A DNA stretch of 64,000 nucleotides, from NCBI GenBank assembly GCA_026119935.1, contig JALRMH010000015.1, positions 248,001 through 312,000 of the forward strand, written 5' to 3'. Of the stretch, positions 23,901 through 36,799 are shown piece by piece. The translations under genes were made by a program, and so were the position numbers. Origin of the DNA: Endothia cerciana (Eukaryota > Ascomycota > Sordariomycetes > Diaporthales > Cryphonectriaceae). Every line of letters starts with the position of its first letter. Position 1 is the first letter of the stretch. The notes under the pieces were generated by a model. That model was given only the letters and a program-made list of their open reading frames with translations. It was not told where the DNA came from and did not search any database.

Positions 23901-26900
23901 ACACTAGGGAAGACTAGAATGGGGGTGTTGATGACCACGTCTAGTCTGATGCGACTGGAGCCTTGCTGCAACTGTTGGGCCTGATTGGCTGCAGCCTGAC
24001 GTGCAGCATTATAGATAGCCTGCATCTTGCCGAATTTGACCAAGAAGTCGACAATCTTGCGGAACGGCTCCTCCAGGAAATTGACCTTGACGGAACCAGC
24101 ACGTAGAAATATCGATGAATCATACCCGGGATACGACTTTTCATCCTTAGAATCGAAGGTCTCATACCTGAAGTCGGCGAGGTCGTCCCCTTGAATGGTG
24201 ATCAATTTGCGGATGGATGAATCCTCAGACACGCCGAGATTCACATCGTCGACGAGGCCGAGGTCTCCGAGCTTCGTGTTCACGCGCATTGTGCTGCCCA
24301 AGATAAAGACGCCGACATCCGCCTGGTTGAACGAAAGGGTTGCCAGCCGTATACCATCGTTATTTAGGACAAGCTGGATACTTTTCAAGTCGACCTTGAC
24401 TCGGATAGCACCCGAGGCATTCTGCTGGGTCTCTGGAGGTGGCTCAACAGCGACCTCAAGCTCTGAGCCGTCATCAGTGACGGCCTTCTGCTGCTGCTGG
24501 TTGTTTCCACCGGGACTGGTGAAAGTCACCAGGATAAAGTCAAGCAGCGTGAGCAGGGTCTTGCGCGTCACGATGAGGTTAATTGTGGTTATCGCGACAT
24601 TGACGTTGGTCTCGACCCCTTCATAGACCGACATGAACTCGGGTGACTCTTTCTTGACCCGAACGACGTTGACCTTAACAAGTGCCCGATGTGCTTTCTT
24701 GTCCTCAACATCGCCTGATGAGATGATAGACTTGAACTCGGCTGGCGGGTTGCCGACGAAGTCATCGACAGTGACGGAGCCAAGCGACACATCGGCCACC
24801 ATGTCAAACGGCCTCAAGTAGTAGTTGACCTCGAAGCTCTGGGCGACGAGTTCGACGAGGAGAGCGTCTGGCTTCACACCGTCTGGGTCGCTCTGGTATA
24901 GAGAGCCACGCAGCTCGTCCACAGTGAACTTCAACTCGAACGTCTTCTGCTTCAACTTGAGGTGGGCATTGCTGTGGCCGTCATCAGCATCCTCGAAGTT
25001 GTCTTCGTCTTCGTCGATGTCATCTAGGACAATGGCTTGCTCTTTTGCCGCTCCGAAGGGCAGGAGCTGAGACGAGCGTCTTCGGTGGTCCGAAGACCGC
25101 CTGCGATGGTGCTTGGGACCCGGTTGCTGGGAATGGTTGGAACGATGAGAGCGCGTGGAGATATTGCTCAGGAGGCGTGGTCGCTTAGGCTGTGGCTGTT
25201 CTCCCGAGGCGTCCCCATGGAATTTGGGCATCGCGACGTCTATCAGCTTCATCAGGCTCTTGTACTTGGTATCGGAGGCCGTGACATGCAGAAGCGGAAG
25301 ATGGCCCGAGACGCGAAGCTTGGCCAGGTTGGGGGCCTTCGGCAGGATCGAAAGCTGCACCAAGAAGTCGATATTGATCTGCTCGACAATGTGCATCTTC
25401 GATTCCTCGCCCTTCTTCACCAACTGTGACTTCGTCTCCTCGATCGACGGCCCGATGAGGAGCTGGGTGGAGGTGAGCTTGACGATAAACTTGTCGTACA
25501 TGAGCGACTCGAGACGTTTGAAGTCTTCGTCCGTATAGGCCTGCCTCTGCTTTGACTGCACCTCCTTCATGGTTTCCTTATCCACAAGCTCGGAGTTGAC
25601 ACTGATATGGCCAGCATCGAGGATCATGCATGTTGACCTGGGCGTAGTGATGCTCTCCGGGATGATGATCAGGGGTGCTTGCAGGTCTAACACAGCCTTG
25701 ATCGTCTTGTGCTCCTCGAGGGCGAACTCGAGACCCGCCCGTGTTTGTTGTCTGAAGTCTTCGACAGTCGCGCCAGCTGTCTCCATCAGGGCAGTGATGG
25801 ACTCCATGTGGCGTTCCGGGGGCTTGAAGAAGTCCACGATGCCGATCACAACATTCGGGTTCCAAATGACCTCGAGCGGCTTCAGCTTCGTCTTGACGGC
25901 AAAGTCGCCTTGTCCGTCCAGCGGGTTCTGTTCCAGCTGCAGTTGGAAGAACGCCTCATTGGTGGTTCTCTCCAGGTCCACCATGGAGAGCCGCTTGTTC
26001 TTCTTTGTCTCCGGCGCATCCTTGACTCGGACGATCTCTGGAAACTGGCTGTTGGGGGTGGTGCCGTCATTGACGCGGAGGCCACCAAGGCTGACATCCG
26101 TAAGGAAGGAGTCAGGGCGGACCAGAGCCTTGGCCTTGAAGACGTCGAAATGCAGGCTCAGCACATCTGTGATCTGGCCGTGGGGATTCTGCTTCAAGGT
26201 AAAACTTCCCGTACTGAGCGAGGTCTCCACCTGGAACTTGACACTGTCTCTCGGCGTCTCCACAGCATCGGCAAGAGCAGTCTTTTCATCCCAATCAATG
26301 GCCTCGTAAAGCTCTTGACGCTGCTCCTCCGTCATCTGCGTGTTTTCATCAGGCGCCGTCGTATGCTCCTGTGGTTTTGAACCCCACACCCAGGCCACCC
26401 ATCCCTGCTGTTGCTGCTCTTCCTTCGGTGGGTTGTTCTTCAAGGCAGCAGCGTTTTCTTTCCTCAGCTGGTTCCGGGCCAGGGACCTCCAGAAACGGAG
26501 ATCCTCGTAGTCCAACTTCCACTCAAGCTTGCTGAGGCCCTCGTTCTCCTCTGCAGACAGCTGCTGGTTTGCCTTCTTCTTCCTGAACAGCTCGATATAT
26601 CGAAGACGATCATCCCGGCGCTCCCGGAAGTAGTCCCAAGACCAACGGCGGTTGCGTTCATGGATCTTGCTGAGTACGGCATCTCCCGCGAACCTGAGCC
26701 ATGCCCGAGGATCCTCCTTGGGGGTGACACCTTTCGGCTGGTACTTTTTGTACTCCTGGTGTCGGATGAAGTAGTGAAACAGGTCGACCAGCATCAGGGC
26801 GTCACGGTACTGGTGGTCGTCAAGCACAATGCCAATCTCGTCGAAGAGCAGATTGGCCTTCCACTTGGGCGCGCGCACATCCCCAGACTTGTCCATCTCA

Positions 26901-27721
26901 ATCTTTGCCTGTCCGCTGACCGGCTTCAGGATGAACTGATGGTCAACCCCAATATTCTCGTCGGCCTTGCCGATCATGGCCCTGAATGTCTTGATCATCT
27001 CGTCGTGCTCCATCGGCGGCTCGTCGGAGGCGCTGGTCTCCCTGCCTGTACCGTATAGTTTTGTGTCCGTGTTCCAGTACACGGACAACGCGCCCAGAGT
27101 CGCCAATTTGTGTGTGGTCTTGGTGGAGTCCTGGATGAAGGTGGGCTTCCACTCGCCGTCGGTGCTGATGGCGCTGAATTCCTCCAGAGTGACACCCAGG
27201 GCAAATGGGTGCCCTGGCGCTGATATCGAGTCCTCGTACCTGACATGGATATTCTTGACCGTGACCTGCAAGTTGTCCACGATCTTTGTCACGAGGCTTG
27301 CTGTGAAGCTCTGGCTCCTCTTCTGTTCTTCCTGGGAAAGACCCTCCTGTGAACGCTCCTTCAGCAGCTCGGCAGAGTCAAGCTTCTCCATCTTGACCCT
27401 CTGCGTCCGGCGCTCCTCCTCTCCCTCATCGTATGCGGCCTCCTCTTTCGGACTTGCAAGCAGGAAGACATTCTCGATGAAGACCTTGACGGGCGCCCCG
27501 CGGAGGTTGGACCAGGGAATGACCAAGGTCAGCTCGCCGAGGTGACCCTCAACAACGTTGATGGGGAGCTTGAGCTGGTCGAGGGCCTCCTTGCGAAGCT
27601 CAAGGTCGCGCAGCTTAACGTCCCCACCCCAGATGCCTACTTTCAGCTGTGCCGGGTCGAAGTTCTTCACGTACATGCCCAGGAAGCGGTTGAGCAGGCC
27701 CGCGACGAGGCCCTCAAGCAT
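17979..27721 (-). CDS. VPS13 bridge-type lipid transfer protein
   Basis: A giant (3228 residues) VPS13 orthologue that moves phospholipids between membranes at contact sites and supports vacuolar protein sorting, sporulation and mitochondrial homeostasis in yeast. Two exons: 27721-21186 and 21129-17979, with a 56-bp intron (21130-21185; donor GTGAGC, acceptor CTTCTCAG) restoring ...NPMTKNYPNMK. The N-terminus MLEGLVAGLLNRFLGMYV is the conserved chorein domain that opens the lipid channel. The middle holds repeating beta-groove (RBG) and VAB/SHR-BD sequence, and the C-terminal part holds the ATG2_C-like amphipathic helices and a final PH-like domain. A Ser/Arg/His-rich loop near residues 860-900 and a KTKKPGVADQK-type basic loop near 1760-1840 are probably disordered. 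Length matches the yeast protein (3144 residues). Confidence 0.96.
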
Positions 27722-30700
27722 GATGGGCGGTGTTGTGGCCGGTTACCCTGGCCTGGGATGGAGAGGGCTCTTCCTATTCTGAAGACAGCATGGGGTCCGA
27801 CTCGAATTATTGGGGGAGGCCCTCGGAAGCAGTGGCCAGATATGATGAAAATGGTCGGTGGAGACCGCTTCACCAGTGCTAGGTTCGAAGGAAGACAGCA
27901 GGATCCTCAGGTGAGTCGTCACGCAAGTAGGATGAACGCTAAATCTGTTGTCACCGGATCACTGTTAGGCAAGCTCCCACCAGCAGACATGTCATTCTCC
28001 AGCTTCCTTACTGGTAAGGATGGAGAGAGGCATTGGACAGTAGTGTGGGCGGGCGATGGTTTTACTTACGGTGCTCTGCAAAGGGACCGAGAAGCAAAGT
28101 CTAGGGTGCAAACAAAATCGTCAAGAAAAGCAACAGGACCGTCGATCTCTCAATTGTGAGCAATGTATAACCCTACGAGAGACGCACCATCAAGGAGAGA
28201 CGAGGATGGGTGGGGTTGTAGAGAAAGGCAGACGTGGAGGTGCAAGACTGGGAAAGTTGGACGACGTCAGCTGCGCCGTTGGAGGGGGACCAGCTGTGTG
28301 GCGCAGATGACGATTTTCCAAGAAAGCTCCTGTGGCTAGACTTAAGGGAGACCGCTCTGTCGGTGGCTCCTGCTATGCCTATCCGGGGGGCCTGGGGGCC
28401 CACCACGACAGGGCGACAGCCACGGGTGGACAGGGATCATACAGAGCTGGCTTTCACGATTGTTGTGTCACTGCTTCAACATGACTGGTCACCCCCAGGC
28501 TGCCCATCATACCTTGCAGGCTGTTAGCGGTGAGAGAAAATCACCATACAGGTCAGCACAGCTTTCTTAGACAGAGAATCGCACACTTCTCAGTGTTGGC
28601 CCATCCTTGCTTCTCTCCTATGCCCTCTTTCACGCCTCCGCCCCCCCCCCCCTTCACATTTTCTCTTATTTTCTCTTCCGCAGGAATGTATAGGTAGGGT
28701 GGGTTATATCTGGATGGTATCTCCGCAGCAGCGCTGACAGGTTTGGGCAACACCACTTCAGGCATGAGTAGCAATTGCAAATTCTCACTAGAAGGCCATC
28801 ATGCCTATTATGCTATGCCAAATTTGTCTTCTGGTTCTCACTGCCTCTCGCTCATAGGGCATCGATATAACAGCGAGATCATCCAGTATGGTCTTCATGT
28901 CACCATTTGCAACCCGAGGGCTGAGCCGCTAGAGTTGCTGTATCCACCCAACAGCTGGTAGGCGGGCCGATTCTTGGGGGTGATGAGGCCAAGAAGACCC
29001 TTGGGGGTGGTAGGCATCTGGGCACACATGCAACGGCTGAAAGTGGCCGCGAAGCACAGGTGAGGAGGGAAGATGGCATCAAAATTTGGGCGGTGTGCCA
29101 CTGAGTGCATGAGTATCCGTAGCAAGTGCAGACCCTCCTGGCCTGGCCATGTTTTAGTCGAGAAGACCCTGTCCGCTCTCACAACAATAACAACTCCGTG
29201 AAGAGTGAAGATGGATACAGCCTTGTTCAAGTCACCCTCTTATCTCGAGGCAGCTGCATGTCTCACAGAAGGATTTTTGTGCTTTGGAGCAAACCCCCTC
29301 AATCACCCCATCGAGACACCGTGCATAGCACCGACTTTAAAAAGCCAAATACGACATGTATGCTCAGACTAGCCTTCATCATAGCCAACACAGAGTTTCT
29401 ATTCATGAACTGGCTGAAATGCTTAACTTTATGGGATGCTACCGCCAGATAGATATGGCCTGTCGCTCATTGCAGTAGAGTAGACGGCTAGGGCAGAGGA
29501 CAGGCCATCAGGCGAGTTTCCACCCTCGTAGGTGCTAATCTAGTCATCGAAAGAAGGGCAACAAAGGCAGCCTGATGATCATCAGAGTCGTGTAGCTAAT
29601 GTGCTTTGTGCTGACGAAGAGAGTCTGAAGCCAAAGCTTTCGGTCTCAGACAAACCCGGCCCTGTGGGTTGCCAGTTCTTCATTAACTCCATTGCACAAT
29701 GCATGTATATATGGCCCACAGGACACTAATCTTTAGTAGAGATGGATCAGCGCTGTCATGCAAGTCAAACCCTACCGTGATGTTAAACTATCAGGCACTT
29801 AGCTTTGTGGGCGGGAAGGGGGACACGAGTCTGAGAAATTCACTTACCAACAAGTAACACCAGGGAATGGAGTAGCGGCTACATCTTTCGTCGAGAGGAG
29901 AGATCCTGTTCAGTAATGCAAGGTGCGCGACGGCAGGGCAGGAACAGAGCACGTCTCGGTGCAGGCTCGGAACCCTGAAACAGTCCGGGTCCGCAATGAT
30001 ATTGTGACTGACCTCAAGCCCAGGTGGCCTTGGACTGGTGCTTCAAAAGTTGCCGGTAATAAATTGGCGTCCTATAGACGATTCACAATTTTCCATTACC
30101 AGTTGCTCTCATTGTGGACCGTCAATTGGGACTGGGGATGCACCACCTTTCTTGCCTTCCCGGGTACAGGGCTCGTAGCTCTGCAGAGACGGCAACCCAC
30201 CCCCCCCCCCCCTGGCCAGGGAACCACGGTTGCAGCTATGGAGAAGTAGGCTGATACGGCGCGAGTCCACCGCTTCATGCCCAATTTAATGGGCCGCGCA
30301 ATACGGTACGCATCAGGGCTCGGGATATCATCCGTCATCCACCCACCGCGAGCAGTCGCGGGTCCGAGGAAGGCTCATAATTAACACGTTCGGCAACTCA
30401 GCCGTATCTACAAACGTCCAAGTTTCACATGCTTATCTGTGGTCCCAGGATCCGGCGCCGATTCGGGGGGACCAGTCCCAGAGAGACTCCATCCAGAACC
30501 CACCCGGACCTGATACGAATAATATCCACCGGCGTGGAACGCTCTAAGCAGGAAGACGCGGTCTGCAAATAGTCCGGGTACAAGTTATCCCAAGTAGCTA
30601 GCGCTGCCGCATGAGTCCTCCCAAGAGGAGGCGCTGCCCTCGTCCGCCGCGCCGGGTTGCGATGCCAGCTGCTCGGGACCACGACCGCACCCAGCTTAGT

Positions 30701-31692
30701 CAGAGTCTCTCTGCACCGCAGATTGCAGCCCAGAGGGTGCAGGTCGCGGAGGGGCCATATATTTTACCCAGCCTGCCCGGGTCTGGTCGGGGCTCCGAGC
30801 CAGCCTTGATTGCGCGAGGGGCCCAACACGTGTCATCAACAGAGCAGCAGACAGACCTGTTCAGTACGTGCCCGTGCTTGGGTAAGGGCCATCCTTGTGC
30901 CTGATAGTACGACGTCCGTAAATGAGGATAGCGCGCTGGGTACCTATACTATGGTAGCAGTTCCAGGCCGAGCCGCAGATGATCTCCCCCTCCGGGGTCC
31001 ACACCTGGCACTCTCCGGGGATCGAGGACCGACGCCAGCCTTACAGAGACCCGCCCTCGGGACCGCTATGTTTGATTAGCTGACCTATAAGACGAGTCAT
31101 CCGGTTCAATAGTGAGAACCTAGAAAGGAGAAAAGAAAGGAAGATGCTAGGGGGGCGGTGGGTGATTTCGGCCGAGTCGTACCACTGGCAGGTAGTTGGG
31201 CCGGAGACTGGCGTGACAAAGGCGCATACCGAAGATACGGTACTGGGAACAGATCCCGCACAACAGATCCCGCACAACCCAGGCGAGTGTACGGACGTAC
31301 AGTAGCATTGCAGCTCTAGCCCCACCCCACTGCATCCCGGCATCCCGGCATCCTGGTCGGCACCGGCGCAGTGGTACTGGCGCTCATGGAATAGAAGGCG
31401 CTAGCTTTATGCCAAGTGGAACTTGGGCCACGACCTCGGGACAGCAAAGGAGAGACCCGACGCCCCGGGCCGACATCAAAGGGGGGGCGCAGTGGAGGAC
31501 TGCCCAAGAGATTGGGAGAGACTTTCCACCCTACTATGGTAGGTGCGAGGCTATCATGCCTAATGACCGGGGCGGGGCGCGGTGCTGTTGGCCGGGCGTC
31601 CCTTTCGTACTTCAACTTCAATCCCTAGAATTTCTCCTGGTTCCGTACTACACCTCACCTGCCTCCTCACTTTGGACCTCAACCCAAGCACT
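27722..31692. other. 4-kb gene desert
   Basis: The longest stretch without a recognised gene. It contains C12 at 28641-28652, C13 at 30200-30212, the palindrome CTGATGATCATCAG near 29571-29584, a 14-bp tandem duplication at 31249-31276 and a short CATCCCGG tandem near 31333-31351. The left end is the VPS13 promoter and the right end the P450 promoter. No transposon signature was seen. Confidence 0.5.
31249..31276. repeat. 14-bp tandem duplication
   Basis: Two perfect adjacent copies of ACAGATCCCGCACA. Confidence 0.85.
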
Positions 31693-33514
31693 ATGCTGCT
31701 AGGAATCCTCCTCAGCGTTCCGCCGGCAGGGCAGGCTTCCTTGATCCTAGGATGCCTGTTCTTCGTGTGGCGTCTGTGGACCTTCACGGCCAGACATTCT
31801 CTCTGGCCGTCACAGCCGAAGGAGCTGCCGTATCGCATGCCCCGTAAGACGATGTGCCCCCCCCCCCCCCCACACCTCTCACTGGTCGATCAGATGTTCT
31901 GGAGATCTACTAACCCTCGTCAACGATCCAGTTCTCGGTAAACCCGGTCCAGCTTCTTGAGCCGATGACATAGGCTGGAATGCTCACGCAGGCACAGGTC
32001 ATGTCTACTCCTTCTTCTTCGGCTCCGTAGAGCTTGTAGAGCGTGGCTTGTAAGCGCCCGTCACATCCCGTTCCTCGAGCACCCGCTGATCTAGTCCCGC
32101 AGGAACCACACGGACCGGACACATGAGCCCTTCTCGATCCAGCTCCCGGGAAGGAAGCTGTACATCATCACGCAGCCCGAGGATGTCACGCAAGTCTTTA
32201 ACAACAAGACCAGCACCCTGGACCATGACTCGACCCTGCGGGAGACCCTCCTCGCCTTTGGCGTCACCCCGGATGGTAGCGAGCGCGCATGGCGCACCCC
32301 GCGACCGGGCGAGCGAAACCTTCCCCAGGGCGACGGTCCAAAGGCCCAGCCGAAGTCGCTGATCAACTGGATCCGGGACAGCTTCAGGAGGCACCTAATG
32401 ACGCCGAGGACCCTGTACGAGATGGCGGACCTCTTCCGAGACTCCCTGTTGGACAGCATCCGCACGGACCGGGTCGGTCGTTACACAACGGGCTCTGGCG
32501 GCGCGGTGGACCTGTACCCTTTCCTCCGCCATGCCATGGTCGAGGCATCGGTACGGTCCATATTCGGGCCGCACCTGCACGAGGTCGATGCCGATTGTGT
32601 TGAGCATATGCTTGCATTCAATGACCATGCATGGCAGGTCGTTATGCGATATCCGCGGTTTTTCGGCCACTCGTCAGTCAGCAAGCCGTACGAAAGGATG
32701 ATGGCGACCATGCGGGCATTCGTTCAACGACCACTGTCTGATAACGAGGGTGCGAACCCCTTGATAAAGAACATATTGGTTGGTATGGAGGCCACAGACC
32801 TAGACACGCAATCACGGGCCGCCATAACCTTGATGATCTTCTGGGCGTAAGTAAACCTTCTCCTCTCACAGATTACAGACCCGAATTGACATTCGACCAA
32901 GGGCTACGTCAAATGAATACAATGCCCTCTTCTGGACGATCTCGCATCTGATGCATGATGCGGCCCTCCTGAGAGAGGTGAGGTGTGAGACAGATGCAGC
33001 CTGGAAGGATGGCGACCTGAACACCAGGCACTTCAAGAAAGACTGCCCCGTGCTCGACGCGGTCTTCCACGAGATATTCCGCCACAAGAACGCCGCAGGC
33101 ACGATGCGCCTGGTCAACGAGACGACGATGATCGGGGGCAAGGAGCTCCGACCCGGAAACCTGGCCTACATCCCTTTCCGCCAGCTCCATCACAACGAGG
33201 CCGTATGGGGACCGAATTATTCAGGCTTCGATCACACGAGGTTCCTCGAAAATAAAAACCTGGTCCGGAGCCCGTCTTTCAGGCCGTTCGGCGGTGGTCA
33301 AACGCACTGCACGGGCAGAACACTGGCCAAGCTGGAGGTGTTCAGCGCCGCCGCGATTCTGTTGCGCCGCTTCGACATGAGACTGGCGGAGACAGGGGGT
33401 ATGAGACCGTCATTTCCGGTCCTGGATACCCAGACTCTCTCGTTGGGTCTGAATGGTCCCGTCAGGGGCTCAGACCTGTTCGTTGAGATGATTGCGAAGG
33501 AGACGGGGGCATGA
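31693..33514 (+). CDS. cytochrome P450 monooxygenase
   Basis: A 521-residue microsomal class E P450. Four exons fit: 31693-31843, 31992-32049, 32103-32846 and 32902-33514. An N-terminal anchor (about residues 5-30) is followed by PKELPYRMP and GHVYSFF, the usual P450 proline region. The I-helix is replaced by an N-A-L-F-W-T type sequence, as in fungal P450s resembling CYP7/CYP8 (sterol 7-alpha- or prostacyclin-synthase-like). The K-helix ExxR is EIFR. The heme loop is FGGGQTHCTGRTLA with the Cys thiolate ligand. Intron 1 contains a C15 tract 13 nt after the donor. There is no partner biosynthetic gene nearby, so the substrate is unknown; roles in sterol, oxylipin or xenobiotic metabolism are possible. 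Confidence 0.92.
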
Positions 33515-34535
33515 GACGCCCCGGATGCCTTCAAATCTTGTACATGATTCTCCTTTATGATATCCTGACTACATACCCCTAGCATATTGTTTTATTGAAC
33601 CGGATGATACGTCAACTTGGCGTCACCCTCAAGTCTCTGCGGAAAACATTCAAGGCCTGGGGGGGGGGGGGGGAAGGCCCGGTCCTGCAGAGATCGTCTG
33701 GACAGCTTCAGGTCGGGATTTGATCACCAGTGGAGGAGGCCTTTAGTGGTCGACCCGGGTGGCTCGACTTGGCAAGTTCGAGCTTCCCGGCGTGGGTTGT
33801 CGTGAGGTGAAAGAGATAAGCCGCATTGATAGATCAGGTGGGCTATGGAGCGAGTCACATCAAGTCTACAAGCAGTGCATGACCAAATAAGAATTCAGGG
33901 GATAATACGGTCCAGAAGAGAGACTACAACTTTGGTAACAGATCAAGATAAGGGGACTAAACTGCGATGTTAAAGTGAATGTTATGTTAGGAATTCGAAT
34001 CGCGTGAACCGGGACCAGTCAGTCAGTACCTGGCACAGAAGTAAGTTATCTGTAAGTCGAGTCCATCCTTGGTAAGGTCAGGGCTCCACTTGGACGAAGG
34101 CATCACCATCCCAATGCCGCGATCAGTTTGCCGAAATGGGATCTGGATCGCGTCCAGGGGGATCAGGCCCAGAAATCTCACAGCTACAGCGGGATGACGA
34201 GAGGTGGGGCCCACAGCCCCAGCGCCCGAACATGGGAGCTACCCCCTGACGTCACCTGCGTGGTAACTGCTCCGGCGGCTGTCTGTGATGAAATCGGTGC
34301 CATGGAGGCACCAACTCCAAGTTTTGGGCGTCGGAAATGCCGATAGTCCTCCTGCCGGGCCCTGCATTGCCCTGAGCAATCGGGCTTGAGGGAGTTCATA
34401 TAGGCTTGGTCCTTCGTACTTGGCTTTCCCCAGTCTCCCCAACGTGCCGATCTGGGCCCAGGTTTCTCATAACCAGTTCGAACCCCAGAGGCTCACACGA
34501 CACTATCCAACAACGGCGCCGCCGAGACCGTCACA
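33515..34535. other. intergenic region with G15 tract
   Basis: No gene recognised. A G15 run at 33659-33673, flanked on both sides by AAGGCC, lies about 145 bp beyond the P450 stop. The right end is the promoter of the DUF3429 gene. Confidence 0.5.
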
Positions 34536-36029
34536 ATGATCCGAAGCACAAGACCACTCCTGACGGCCTCATCACGAGGCCTCCCGAGGCCTGTGGCGCC
34601 AATTGGCACCACAGCGACCCCACAGGCTCGGAGGCACGCCTCCGCTGCGACATGGCGCCGCAGGGTGCCTGCGACGGCGTCCTCGAGGCAGCTCGTGCCT
34701 TTCGCACAGCGAGCCCAGTTCGCAGCCAAGAATCAGCCGGATGTGAGGTTTGAGAAGGAAGTTGCGGGAAAGAAGCTGGAGTCAGACCCGGAGAATGTTA
34801 CGAGCGAGTCAAGTGTCCGGCACTTCGAGGGCCCGGGCTCGAGGCCAATCGAGGCCTCAACGTCAGAGGGTTTGGTAGGGGATCTGGTATGTAGTCCACT
34901 GCCGGCATTCTCATTAAGAGGTAACGAGAGGAGCACTTCCACTGACGGCACTCCTTTTGCCAGAACCGCCTCTCCGAAGCTGTGGCCCTCAGGAGCGTCC
35001 CTCCCATGTCCTATCGGCTGGGCTTCGCCGGTACCATACCCTATTTTGCGACGTCTTTGGCGACCGTTTATTGCAGCTGGGATATGAATACGGATTGGCC
35101 CTCACAGTCACAATTCCTCAACCACATCATGATAAGCCACGAGCAAGCCGCCTATTACCTCCACCTGCTGGAGCCGCTCCAGGTTGGCTACGGTGCTATG
35201 ATCATCTCGTTCCTTGGCGCTATCCACTGGGTGAGCATTGCCCCCCCCCCCCCTCCAATTCATCCACTCATAACACTCAAGATAGGGTGCTGACGTGTCT
35301 TCACAGGGTCTCGAGTACGCCGAGAAGACACCCAACCCGGCCCGGACCAAGTTCCGTTACGGCATGGGCGTCATAGCACCGGTGATCGCGTGGCCTACCG
35401 TCATGCTCCCGGTGCAGTTCGCCCTGACGGCACAATTCGCCGCCTTCACCTTCATGTACTTCGCGGACACGCGCGCCACCACCCGGGGCTGGGCGCCGCA
35501 GTGGTACGGGACCTACCGGTTCGTACTGACGTTCATCGTCGGGTCGGCGCTCCTCATCAGCCTGATCGGCCGTGAGAAGATCGGCCCGGACAAGCCGCGG
35601 CTGACAGGCCTGCGGGAGAAGTTCCACAAGGAGGGCCCTGATGTGATGGCCCAGCACGAGTGGGAGAAGAAGGAGGCGGAGGAGAAGGAGAAGATCCACA
35701 AGCAGAAGGCTGAGGAAGAGAAGAAGAAGAAGAAAGAGGAGGAGAAGGCAAAGAAGGAGGAGGCCAAGAAGCCGAGGGGTGGCGAGAAGAAGGCTAAGAA
35801 GGATGACGACACGAAACCGAAAGACGATGGGAAGGATGAGTCCGTTGATGAGAGCAAGGGCGAGTCCAAGGATGAGGCCGAAGATGAGTCAAAGGATGAC
35901 AGCAAGGATGAGGGCGGCGACGAGTCCGACAAGGAAGACGATAAATCAAGGGACAAGGAGGGCGACGAGGGCAGAGACAAGAAGGAGGGCGAGAGCGGAG
36001 GTGATAAGATGGGCGGAAAGTCCAAATAA
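34536..36029 (+). CDS. mitochondrial inner-membrane protein, DUF3429/TMEM69 family
   Basis: Predicted inner-membrane protein of unknown biochemical role; homologues include fungal 'mitochondrial inner membrane protein 1' and animal TMEM69. Three exons (34536-34886, 34964-35230, 35307-36029) give 446 residues. The first ~60 residues are rich in Arg/Ser/Ala without acidic residues, a clear mitochondrial presequence. The DUF3429 core (about 120-300) starts RLGFAGTIPYFATS and has about five hydrophobic helices, including the conserved GYGAMIISFLGAIHWG signature across intron 2. The remaining ~140 residues are extremely charged: first Lys/Glu (EKIHKQKAEEEKKKKKEEEK), then Asp/Glu/Lys/Ser repeats such as SKDEAEDESKDD. 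That tail is unusually long for the family. Intron 2 carries a C13 tract 10 nt after its donor. Confidence 0.9.
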
Positions 36030-36799
36030 TTCAAGTCCACTAGTCGTCGAGACTTGGGAGATCGGGACCGGCGTGGCGTTCAGGCGGGATCTTGACGTAT
36101 TGCTCATCAACTTTTGATTTGGTTTAGGAAATCATTATTCAGGCTCAGGCTAGCCGAAGATTAACAGCGCATGTGTTTGCTACCTAATCGCCAATACAAA
36201 AAGCATGATAAAGCTTCTCATCCCCTTATACGCGTCGCTGCATACATAACCCGGAGGCTTCTCGCATCCATCGCAACGCCGCCATCTCATCTGGCGATAC
36301 AAAAGATGGCCCAAGACCACTAGCTCTCCTAAGTTCAGTATCGAGATCTCAAACACTTGTCAACATGGTCGCATATCAGGATGAACGCCAAGTATTATAG
36401 GCATGGCGAATCCTCTACGCCCAGAGACCGTCCAAATGGACATGCAGATTGTGGGGATTGTCTTGGACGGGCGGAAGAGTACGGCCGGGGAGGAGCCTGT
36501 CCAACGGAGCAGGCGGAGGAGCAGTGCCAGTGCAAGTAGCCATCACCGCTATTATGATGGATGAGATTGAGATCATGGTTGTGTCGCGTTGGCCAGTATT
36601 TTGGGTTCAAAATATTTTAATTTGGGACAAGTGTGATTCACGATTTATGATGGTTGTCCTGCGGCCAAGTCCAATTCGCTATGCTACTAACAGGAATATG
36701 CTTAAGAAATCGCCATTATACACCTCGCCCCCTTACGTCTTGGACGTATGAGCCTTCTTGCCAGTCGTCGAGTGGCTCACAATGACTGATCCAAGATCC
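36030..36799. other. convergent 3' intergenic region
   Basis: No gene recognised between two convergent genes; it includes AT-rich sequence near 36590-36730 suitable for 3' end formation. Confidence 0.5.

Noticed and set aside
34406..34500. TTCGAAC-type box resembling a tRNA T-loop
   Set aside because: No matching acceptor stem, D-arm or anticodon arm could be placed upstream.
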